The position numbers were made by a program, and so were the translations under genes. DNA of 22,074 nt from Clostridia bacterium. GTDB lineage: Bacteria > Bacillota_A > Clostridia > Christensenellales > Aristaeellaceae. This document shows, one piece after another, positions 1-6,132 of this stretch (positions within the stretch are counted from its first letter, which is position 1; every line of letters starts with the position of its first letter). The stretch is taken from assembly GCA_017430945.1 (NCBI GenBank), contig JAFRMB010000161.1, positions 1-22,074 of the forward strand. Direction: 5' to 3'. The notes below the pieces were generated by a model, which had not been told where the DNA came from, did not search any database, and worked only from the letters and a program-made list of their open reading frames with translations.

Positions 1-21
1 AACAATATTTTCCGCCGGGTA

Positions 22-50
22 TTGACAAGGGCGCTCAAATGTAGTAAAAT
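22..50 (+). promoter_or_regulatory. Promoter of the tRNA-Val gene
   Basis: A perfect -35 box TTGACA (22-27) and a -10 box TAAAAT (45-50) are separated by 17 nt. The predicted start of transcription near 57 lies just ahead of the tRNA 5' end at 64. This is a housekeeping sigma-A type promoter. Confidence 0.85.
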
Positions 51-63
51 AGCTCTTGTGTTC

Positions 64-140
64 GGGGTTATAGCTCAGTTGGTCAGAGCGTTACGTTGAC
101 ATCGTAAAGGTCGATGGTTCGAGCCCATTTAACCCCACCA
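64..140 (+). tRNA. tRNA-Val (anticodon GAC)
   Basis: A complete cloverleaf can be drawn. The acceptor stem 64-70/130-136 is a perfect 7 bp. The D arm is closed by GCTC/GAGC (73-76/86-89). The anticodon stem TTACG/CGTAA (91-95/103-107) holds the 7-nt loop TTGACAT with anticodon GAC at 98-100, which reads GUC/GUU valine codons. The T arm (113-129) has the loop TTCGAGC and one G-U pair. The 3' CCA (138-140) is encoded in the DNA. The gene is monocistronic, with its own promoter upstream and a terminator five bases downstream. Confidence 0.95.
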
Positions 141-144
141 AGCA

Positions 145-175
145 GGCTGCCCGGCGACGGACAGCCGCTTTTTTT
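145..175 (+). terminator. Intrinsic terminator after tRNA-Val
   Basis: GGCTG (145-149) pairs with CAGCC (162-166) and CCG (151-153) pairs with CGG (158-160), with one C/A mismatch and a 4-nt loop. A run of seven T follows at 169-175. Its core belongs to the GGCTGCC hairpin family that recurs in this window. Confidence 0.8.
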
Positions 176-248
176 CATACGGATCGGGGCGTTGGATCCT
201 GGCGATCCGACCGTTCACTGCCGGACCTTCCACGGAGGCGTATTGAGC

Positions 249-1367
249 ATGACAGACTTTTTGATCGTCGGAGCGGGACTGTACGGGGCGGTGTGTGCCC
301 GCGAGCTGAAGGACGCCGGCAGATCGGTGCTGGTGATCGAACGGCGGCCGCATATCGCGGGAAACGTCTATACGGAGCGCATCGCAGGCATCGATGTCCA
401 CAGGTACGGGGCGCACATCTTCCACACGAACGACGCCGATATCTGGCGATATGTGCAGCGCTTTGCCGAGTTCAACCGCTTTACCAACAGCCCGATGGCC
501 AACTACCGGGGCGAAATGTATTCGCTGCCGTTCAACATGCTGACGTTCAACAGGATGTGGGGCTGTACCACGCCTCAGCAGGCCATGGACATCATCGCGT
601 CGCAGCGACGGGAAGTGAAGGGCACGCCGGCAAACCTGGAGGAGCAGGCGATCAGCCTGGTCGGACGCGACATCTATGACAAGCTCATCAAGGGCTACAC
701 CGAAAAGCAGTGGGGCAGGGACTGCCGCGAGCTGCCGGCCTTCATCATTCGGCGGCTGCCGGTGCGTTTCTGCTATGACAACAACTACTTCAATGCCCGC
801 TTCCAGGGCATCCCCATCGGCGGATACACGCAGCTCGTGGCGCGCATGCTGGAGGGCATCGAGGTGCTGACGGATACGGATTATCTGTCGGACCGGGAGA
901 TGTGGGACCGAAGGGCCGATCGGGTCATCTACACCGGCCCCATTGATGCATACTTCGATCACGTCCTGGGTCCGCTTGCGTACAGGAGCGTTCGATTCGA
1001 GACGGAACTGCTGGACTGCGCCAACTATCAGGGCAACGCCGTCGTCAATTACACGGATCCTCAGACGCCGTGGACGCGGATCATCGAGCACAAGTGGTTC
1101 ACCTTCGGGCTGGACGAGAATGGCCTCGAGACCGATCGAACGGTGATCAGCAGGGAGTATTCCTCGGAATGGAAGCCGGGAGATGAGCCCTATTACCCCG
1201 TCAACGATGAGAAGAACACGGCTTTGTTGCGCAGGTATCAGGCGATGGCGGCAGAGAACGGGAAGCTGGTGATCGGCGGCCGCCTGGGAGAGTATCGGTA
1301 TTACGATATGGATCAGGCGATCGGAGCGGCGCTCGGATGCGTTCGGAGGCTGCTGGCAGAGGGATAA
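249..1367 (+). CDS. glf: UDP-galactopyranose mutase
   Basis: This 372-aa flavoenzyme interconverts UDP-galactopyranose and UDP-galactofuranose in the cytoplasm, supplying galactofuranose for surface polysaccharides. The N-terminal Rossmann motif GAGLYG is at residues 8-13, followed by the ribose-binding acidic residue E31 and the family-typical HIAGN. The C-terminal GGRLGEYRYYDMDQ is the usual FAD/substrate-binding end of Glf. Length matches the family (about 365-390 aa). The start at 249 is chosen because GGAGG (234-238) lies 10 nt upstream; a longer in-frame extension back to 114 would run through the tRNA and its terminator and is not credible. No other sugar-nucleotide or glycosyltransferase gene is adjacent, so the polymer it serves cannot be told. 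No clear promoter was seen between 176 and 233. Confidence 0.93.
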   Translation: MTDFLIVGAGLYGAVCARELKDAGRSVLVIERRPHIAGNVYTERIAGIDVHRYGAHIFHTNDADIWRYVQRFAEFNRFTNSPMANYRGEMYSLPFNMLTFNRMWGCTTPQQAMDIIASQRREVKGTPANLEEQAISLVGRDIYDKLIKGYTEKQWGRDCRELPAFIIRRLPVRFCYDNNYFNARFQGIPIGGYTQLVARMLEGIEVLTDTDYLSDREMWDRRADRVIYTGPIDAYFDHVLGPLAYRSVRFETELLDCANYQGNAVVNYTDPQTPWTRIIEHKWFTFGLDENGLETDRTVISREYSSEWKPGDEPYYPVNDEKNTALLRRYQAMAAENGKLVIGGRLGEYRYYDMDQAIGAALGCVRRLLAEG

Positions 1368-1386
1368 GGACACACGTCAAAAGGAT

Positions 1387-1415
1387 CGGGGGCTGCCTCA
1401 ATGAGGCAGCCCCCG
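1387..1415. terminator. Bidirectional terminator hairpin between convergent glf and PBP genes
   Basis: A perfect 13-bp stem (1387-1399/1403-1415) with a 3-nt loop sits in the 66-nt gap between two convergent genes. There is no strong U tract on either side (the minus strand has CCTTTT), so it is inferred from position and stability. It carries the GGGGCTGCC/GGCAGCCCC core seen at other gene ends in this window. Confidence 0.7.
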
Positions 1416-1433
1416 AATCGTCATGGCGGGTCG

Positions 1434-3824
1434 TCAATGGATATTGCATCGACCCAGACTGGTGAGGCTCTCGTTCGTCGCGGCGCCGATGAAGTAGCTG
1501 GTCACATCCTCGAGGTTCTCGGCGTATCGGAGCGGGTGACCGTCGGGGATGTAGATGATGCCGACCGTGCGCGTGTTGTGGCAATGGGAAGTGGCCACGC
1601 GCCGGCTGTCGAGGCAGACCTTGACAGAGCGGTGCATGTTGCACTTTTTGGTGGGCACGGTGCCGGTGGCAAAATAGTCGGTGTTCGTACCGTACTGGTT
1701 CGCATCGTTGACGCAGGCAGACGTGGGCAGCAGTCCGGACACGGCGCAGACCGTGGCGACGGTGAGGCCATAGCTGGTGGGCGAACCGGAGATGATGGGC
1801 CGATCCGTGGTACAGCCGGTGACATCGTGCACCTGGGACATGATCGCCGCCCAGAGCGGTGCGGCGTACGTGCCGCCCGTGGCGCTGGAGGTCAGGGGCT
1901 TATAGTTGTCCGAGCCGACCCAGACTGCGCCGGAATAATAGCCGGTCATGCCCGCGAAGGTGACGCCGATGTTGTTGGTGTTGGTGCCGGTCTTGCCGGC
2001 TACCGTCAGGCCGCCGAAGCGCGCGCGCGCGCCGGTGCCGTTGTCGCTCACGCAGTTCTTCAGCACGTCCACCAGCATGTAGGCAGTGGATGGCTTGAAG
2101 GCCTGCCAGGTCTCCTGCACCTCGTTGACGTCGATGTAGACGGTGCCGTCGGGGTTCAGGATCTGCGTGAAAGCGTAGGGCTCCTGATAGACGCCGTTGT
2201 TGGCGATGGCGCCAAAGGCTGTGGCGAGCTCGATGACGGAGAGACCGGACGACCCCAGCGCCAGTCCGGAGCCGGTGGCCCAGATGTGATCCGGATCGAC
2301 ACCCAGCTTCAAAAGATATGTGACGGCGTTCTGGATGCCGACGTAGTCCATGAGCGCGTGTGCCGTGGAGGTGTTGTGGGACAGCGTGATGGCATGCCGC
2401 ATGGATTCGACGCCGGTGAAGCTGCCGCCCGAGAAGTTCGAGGGATAGCCTTTGCCGCCCGACCAGTCCTTGACGGGAATGGGCAGATTCAGGACCGGCG
2501 TGCCGGGGGAATAGCCCATGTCGAAGGCCGGGCCGTAGACCGACAGAGGCTTCAGCGATGAACCGACGGGCATGTCGTTCTGATATGCACGGTTCAACTG
2601 CTTGCGCTGCACGGGTTCACTGCGTCCGCCGACGATGGCCACCAGTTCACCGGTATGCCAGTCCATCACGGCAGCTGCGCACTGCGGCTGTACGACCGTC
2701 AGGTATTCGCCGCCGCCCAGGGAGGCCTGCGTGGATCGGTCGTTGGGGTAGCGCATGCTGGGATAACGGCTCCAGTTCGTGATGGTATCCTGTACCGCCC
2801 TTTGCACGTCGGCGTTCAGCGAGGTGAACACCTTGTAGCCGCCGTTGCGCAGCCGGGTCTCCATCGTGGACCGGTTCAGCGAGTTGTCCTCCAGGCCCTC
2901 GACGCGCAGCATCTTGGTGACTACGTCGTAGATCGAGTACTCGACGTAATAGGCGTTGTCGTACATGTTGTCGCTGGCAGCGGTGGATTTTTCGATGATG
3001 TTGAGCCGCTGGCCGACAGCCCGGTTGTATTCGAATTCGCTGATCAGGCGCTGCTCGAGCATCTGTTCCAGCACGTAGTTGGTGTTGTCTTCGATGACCT
3101 CCGGCGTGTGGCGGATATAGTAGTTGCTGCGGGGGTTATAGCGCCATGGATTGCGGATGACGCGCGCCAGCGCGGCGCATTCGCGCAGGCTCAGCTGGTT
3201 CAGATCCTTGCCAAAGTAATCCTGAGCGGCGATCTTCACACCATAGCTGGAACCGCCCATATAGATGACGTTGAGGTAGGCCTCCAGGATCTGATCCTTG
3301 GTCATGTTCTTTTCGAGTTGAAGCGCCAGATAGGCTTCCTGCATCTTGCGCTTGTAGGTCTGCTCGCTGTTGAGCAGCGTCAGCTTCACCAGCTGACAGG
3401 TGATGGTGGACGCGCCCTGCGTGTTACCGCCCAGCAGGTTGTTGACCAGCGATCCCACGATGCGCTTCAGATCGACGCCGTGATGCTCGTAATAACGGGC
3501 GTCCTCGACGGAGATGACGGCGTTGATCAGCTGCTGGGGGATGTCCTCGATCTCGACATAGATCCGGTTCTCCGATCCTTTGAACTCCATGATGAGGTTG
3601 CCGGACCGGTCGTAGATGAACGAAGTCTGGGACTGTGCGCCGATGGCCGCCAGGTCGAGGTTGGGCGAGGTATCCACCCAGCCCTTGGCGACGCCGGCCA
3701 CGAGGCCCGCGCCTGCCAGACCGATCAGCAGTATCACGAAGAACAGCATCTTCACGGTCATGAGTACGACGGAGAACAAAAAGCTGCGCTCGTGCTCCCT
3801 GGGTTTGAAAATAATGTATTTCAA
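1434..3824 (-). CDS. Class A penicillin-binding protein (PBP1A-like transglycosylase/transpeptidase)
   Basis: This 796-aa bifunctional enzyme polymerises lipid II glycan strands and cross-links peptides outside the membrane. A short basic cytoplasmic tail precedes one membrane helix (about 20-46). The GT51 domain (about 75-250) has the catalytic Glu in EDARYYEHHGVD (E107) and a modified STITCQL motif (usually STITQQL). The transpeptidase domain carries SSLK (S422, K425), SHN (482-484) and KTGT (611-614). A Cys-rich tail (Cys 671, 693, 704, 728, 737, 748, 793) ends the protein, as in many clostridial PBP1A. The start is taken as TTG at 3824, because AGGAGGG (3834-3840) sits 9 nt ahead of it; an ATG at 3860 would put that site inside the coding region. 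The gene appears monocistronic. Confidence 0.92.
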   Translation of the reverse strand: MKYIIFKPREHERSFLFSVVLMTVKMLFFVILLIGLAGAGLVAGVAKGWVDTSPNLDLAAIGAQSQTSFIYDRSGNLIMEFKGSENRIYVEIEDIPQQLINAVISVEDARYYEHHGVDLKRIVGSLVNNLLGGNTQGASTITCQLVKLTLLNSEQTYKRKMQEAYLALQLEKNMTKDQILEAYLNVIYMGGSSYGVKIAAQDYFGKDLNQLSLRECAALARVIRNPWRYNPRSNYYIRHTPEVIEDNTNYVLEQMLEQRLISEFEYNRAVGQRLNIIEKSTAASDNMYDNAYYVEYSIYDVVTKMLRVEGLEDNSLNRSTMETRLRNGGYKVFTSLNADVQRAVQDTITNWSRYPSMRYPNDRSTQASLGGGEYLTVVQPQCAAAVMDWHTGELVAIVGGRSEPVQRKQLNRAYQNDMPVGSSLKPLSVYGPAFDMGYSPGTPVLNLPIPVKDWSGGKGYPSNFSGGSFTGVESMRHAITLSHNTSTAHALMDYVGIQNAVTYLLKLGVDPDHIWATGSGLALGSSGLSVIELATAFGAIANNGVYQEPYAFTQILNPDGTVYIDVNEVQETWQAFKPSTAYMLVDVLKNCVSDNGTGARARFGGLTVAGKTGTNTNNIGVTFAGMTGYYSGAVWVGSDNYKPLTSSATGGTYAAPLWAAIMSQVHDVTGCTTDRPIISGSPTSYGLTVATVCAVSGLLPTSACVNDANQYGTNTDYFATGTVPTKKCNMHRSVKVCLDSRRVATSHCHNTRTVGIIYIPDGHPLRYAENLEDVTSYFIGAATNESLTSLGRCNIH

Positions 3825-3833
3825 GGCGATGAG

Positions 3834-3840
3834 CCCTCCT
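3834..3840 (-). promoter_or_regulatory. Ribosome-binding site that fixes a TTG start for the PBP
   Basis: On the minus strand the sequence is AGGAGGG, followed by 9 nt and then TTG (3824-3822). The alternative ATG at 3860 has no comparable site ahead of it, so the rare TTG start is favoured. Confidence 0.75.
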
Positions 3841-3878
3841 GAATGGATGGATGCGGACATATATACCTATTCTATGCT

Positions 3879-3887
3879 ATTATATCA
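3879..3887 (-). promoter_or_regulatory. Extended -10 promoter of the PBP gene
   Basis: The minus strand reads TGATATAAT, an extended -10 (TGn plus a perfect TATAAT), about 55 nt upstream of the TTG start. No good -35 box is visible at 16-18 nt spacing, which fits an extended -10 promoter. Confidence 0.65.
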
Positions 3888-3969
3888 CAGATCAGGGCGG
3901 CGCGCACGATTTTTCCGTGTCAAAATGATGAATATTGGGACAAGACGGCGTTGGAAGGGAACGATAAAC

Positions 3970-4029
3970 AAAAAGGGCCGCTGCGCGGCCGTCCGGCGAA
4001 ATACCATGCCGGACGGGTGCAGCGGCGCC
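3970..4029 (-). terminator. Intrinsic terminator downstream of the small membrane protein gene
   Basis: A two-part hairpin is visible. The outer arm GCCGCTGC/GCAGCGGC (3977-3984/4019-4026) extends with GG/CC, and the inner arm CCGTCCGG/CCGGACGG (3989-3996/4009-4016) is a perfect 8 bp. On the minus strand it is followed by TTTTTGTTT, so it best serves minus-strand transcripts from the 4207-4473 gene. On the plus strand it has only four T. It also shields the PBP promoter from read-through. Confidence 0.75.
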
Positions 4030-4206
4030 TTTTCCTGTCAGTGAGCTTGTTCTGTTCCCGAACTGAATCGCAACCATCTGCAGGCGCCTTTTCCGCCCTG
4101 TCGCTTTCTCGCTGTGGCCGACGATGCGCTGCATCGCCTCTCTCCGTCCAGCTTGGGCAGAGCAAAAAACGCTTTGCATATGTCTGCTTTCAGCTTGTGC
4201 TCAGTA
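4030..4206 (-). other. About 177-nt untranslated stretch between the small membrane protein gene and its terminator
   Basis: No convincing ORF with a ribosome-binding site and no recognised RNA family is seen here. It would be the 3' untranslated region of the 88-aa gene's transcript if the hairpin at 3970-4029 is its terminator. Confidence 0.4.
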
Positions 4207-4473
4207 TTACAGGCGCTTCGTGCGCTTGAGGATCTTGCAGACCTTGTTGTAGGTCAGACCGCCCATGATGAGATTGATGCCGATGAGCAGGCCGATGAAG
4301 CCGAACACCCCTATAAAGCCGATCATGACCGCACTGTCGGAAACCTTTGCCAGTGCGGTGAGCGAAAGAGCGAGCTGCGCCTTGACCGAGATGAATCCGT
4401 TGCCCAGTATGGCGCCGGCTCCGGTGAAGCCGATGAAGGCGATGATGCCCAGAAGAATACTGATAACACCCAT
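4207..4473 (-). CDS. Small two-helix membrane protein of unknown function
   Basis: I do not recognise this 88-aa protein. It has two strongly hydrophobic segments, about residues 2-24 (Gly/Ile/Phe-rich) and about 49-74. A short linker between them contains an Ala/Leu-rich stretch (about 32-43). The C-terminal tail is basic (KVCKILKRTKRL). By the positive-inside rule that tail is probably cytoplasmic. The start at 4473 (ATG) is preceded by AGGGGA at 6-7 nt; a GTG at 4488 is less likely because it would swallow that site. The gene stands alone behind a perfect consensus promoter and ends well before a strong terminator, so it should be highly transcribed. It could be a channel-like or regulatory small protein; nothing in its neighbours fixes a role. 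Confidence 0.75.
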   Translation of the reverse strand: MGVISILLGIIAFIGFTGAGAILGNGFISVKAQLALSLTALAKVSDSAVMIGFIGVFGFIGLLIGINLIMGGLTYNKVCKILKRTKRL

Positions 4474-4507
4474 TGATGATCCCCTCACATTTCTATTATG
4501 TTACTGT

Positions 4508-4536
4508 ATTATAACGAATAATTACGAATCTGTCAA
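4508..4536 (-). promoter_or_regulatory. Perfect consensus promoter for the 88-aa gene
   Basis: On the minus strand TTGACA (4536-4531) and TATAAT (4513-4508) are spaced by exactly 17 nt, an exact sigma-A consensus. The start of transcription should fall near 4501, giving a short leader of about 28 nt. Confidence 0.9.
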
Positions 4537-4812
4537 GTACATACAAGCGGAATCACAGCGGGATATGGGAGGAGCGGTCCTTTTCATCATAAGGATGCGC
4601 AATGCCAAAAGTGCTGAAAGCCCTGTGATTTCAGGGAGTTTATGGATTTGATCTGCTGATGGGAGCTGCGCTGGGATCGTTGACGGAAGTTTTGCCTGAA
4701 CTGTAACAATTTCGTAATTTATTTTTATGCCTCGCCATGCGCCGGTCGCGAAGCGCCGCCGACCATCAACAGAGAGCGGGAAGTGCAGACCGATCGCCCG
4801 ACGTGGCGAGGA
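4537..4812. other. Intergenic stretch with a spaced inverted repeat
   Basis: No gene is seen in these 276 nt. An 8-bp inverted repeat CCTCGCCA (4730-4737)/TGGCGAGG (4804-4811) brackets 66 nt of GC-rich, hairpin-prone sequence directly after the stop of the 426-aa gene. It may slow or end that transcript, but it lacks a U tract. A weaker hairpin CCCTG/CAGGG lies at 4621-4636. A TTGACG/TAACAA pair at 4680-4709 on the plus strand leads to no gene. Confidence 0.4.
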
Positions 4813-6093
4813 TCATTCATCCTGTCGATACGACATCTCCCATACGTCCGCGTAGGTGCCGAGCGGATCGTCTGAAAGCAGGCACATCAGTATGAAGCAT
4901 TCGTACGGATTGGCGACATAGAGGTCGCCCATACCACAGCCGCGCAGCAGCCGGTTGGTGGATTCGATAAAGCTGGAATAGCGCCGCCGGGGATTCACGT
5001 ACTGCTCGAGCAGCTGGGAATAGATAAAGAAATTCAGCGTGATGAGATCGAAGCGGTCGATCGGTGCGCGCCCGGCAAGCACCTCGCTCACGTGCTGGCG
5101 GCTGAAGCGCTTGCCGGCAAACTGACCGGACAGCGACGAATCTCTGGCGGGAGCCAGGTTGCCGTGCGTCCCCATGGGCACGGCGGAGCAGATGACGCGT
5201 TCGATGTCGCTGGGCGTGATGTCCTCCGGCCGGCAGCGCCGATCTGAACGGCGGATCTCCGAACCGGACCTGTCGTCACGCATGCCGTCGTCTGAAGGCG
5301 GGTCTTCGCGGTGCGCGCGCCTGCGGCCTTCATCGCCCTCAGACGCGTTGAATATGTCCGCAACGCGCGCCTGCGCCTCGCGATAGAGCCTGTCGAACGC
5401 ATCCCGTGCAGCGACGCTCTGCCGACGGGTGCTGTCCGTTCGGCGCATGCGGCGAAGCCACGCGATCAGCTCGGCCTCAGAGCGGATCTTTGCCGCGGAA
5501 CCCCGGACCAGCACCGTGTGTTCGCCGAACAATGCGTCGGCCGGCGCATCTTCGTTTACCGGCATCGCCTCGAAGCGCTCCCAGAGCGCGCGATATTTGA
5601 GATAACCAAGGCCGTTCCGAAAACAATAGCCGCAGATGAGTTCAAAGGGATCCTTTGGATCGATGACCGGCTCCCTCAGCGCCTTGGTGAGGAAATCATC
5701 GACGTCTGCCTCACTCATGCCAAGGCCAAATCCCAGGAGGAACACGACGCTGCGCTTGACCGTCTGCTGGGTGAGCCAGTTCTTCGCCAGCGCGCTCAGC
5801 CGGGCTGTCGTGGGGTAGAAGGCGGGCGGGACGTCATTTTCGGAAAAGGCGGTCAGTATGATCTCCTGATACTCCTTCAGGGGGATCTGCTGATAATCGC
5901 CCTCCAGCTGTGCCTTTTCGTGGATGTAGCGCTTCAGGTGATCGCCGAAGGGTACCAGGCGCAGTCCGGTCCTCAGCGCGTCATAGATCAGGAACTGATC
6001 CCTGTCGCGAAAGTAGGGGTCGTCGACAGCGCCATAGAAGGATTCCATGGCCCGATCGGTAAATTCGGATGTCTGGAGCTCGTCGAGGGACAC
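4813..6093 (-). CDS. Protein of unknown function encoded downstream of a Ser/Thr kinase
   Basis: This 426-aa protein is soluble: no signal peptide or membrane helix is seen. The N-terminal part (about 1-225) is alpha-helical in character and contains GLGMSEADVDDFLTKAL and a DPFELICGYC segment. A highly charged Arg/Asp/Ser linker (about 215-295) separates it from a C-terminal helical domain that includes SRQHVSEVLAGR, faintly like a helix-turn-helix, and NPYECFILMC near the end. From memory, proteins with this layout occur in Firmicutes without assigned function. The start is GTG at 6093, because GGAGGTGAT (6097-6105), a near-perfect anti-SD match, precedes it. It begins 39 nt after the kinase stop, so it is probably cotranscribed and may be a substrate or effector of the kinase; this is inference. 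Confidence 0.8.
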   Translation of the reverse strand: MSLDELQTSEFTDRAMESFYGAVDDPYFRDRDQFLIYDALRTGLRLVPFGDHLKRYIHEKAQLEGDYQQIPLKEYQEIILTAFSENDVPPAFYPTTARLSALAKNWLTQQTVKRSVVFLLGFGLGMSEADVDDFLTKALREPVIDPKDPFELICGYCFRNGLGYLKYRALWERFEAMPVNEDAPADALFGEHTVLVRGSAAKIRSEAELIAWLRRMRRTDSTRRQSVAARDAFDRLYREAQARVADIFNASEGDEGRRRAHREDPPSDDGMRDDRSGSEIRRSDRRCRPEDITPSDIERVICSAVPMGTHGNLAPARDSSLSGQFAGKRFSRQHVSEVLAGRAPIDRFDLITLNFFIYSQLLEQYVNPRRRYSSFIESTNRLLRGCGMGDLYVANPYECFILMCLLSDDPLGTYADVWEMSYRQDE

Positions 6094-6096
6094 TGG

Positions 6097-6105
6097 ATCA
6101 CCTCC
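6097..6105 (-). promoter_or_regulatory. Strong ribosome-binding site fixing the GTG start at 6093
   Basis: The minus strand reads GGAGGTGAT, an unusually long match to the 16S rRNA 3' end, and GGAGG ends 7 nt before GTG. It lies in the gap after the kinase stop codon, so the second gene should be translated independently and well. Confidence 0.8.
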
Positions 6106-6132
6106 CGATCCGTATCGCGCAGGTGCCGGCAC

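Noticed and set aside
129..1373. 414-aa reading frame antisense to glf
   Set aside because: A GC-rich shadow of glf with no ribosome-binding site or recognisable domain; it also crosses the tRNA and terminator.
2655..3842. 395-aa plus-strand frame antisense to the PBP
   Set aside because: The PBP has all catalytic motifs on the other strand; this frame has only shadow composition.
3892..4229. Short overlapping frames on both strands between the PBP and the small membrane protein
   Set aside because: They run through the 3970-4029 terminator hairpin and lack ribosome-binding sites or recognisable sequence.
4680..4709. TTGACG/TAACAA plus-strand promoter-like pair
   Set aside because: It points into the 3' end of a minus-strand gene with no plus-strand product; likely chance in an AT-rich patch.
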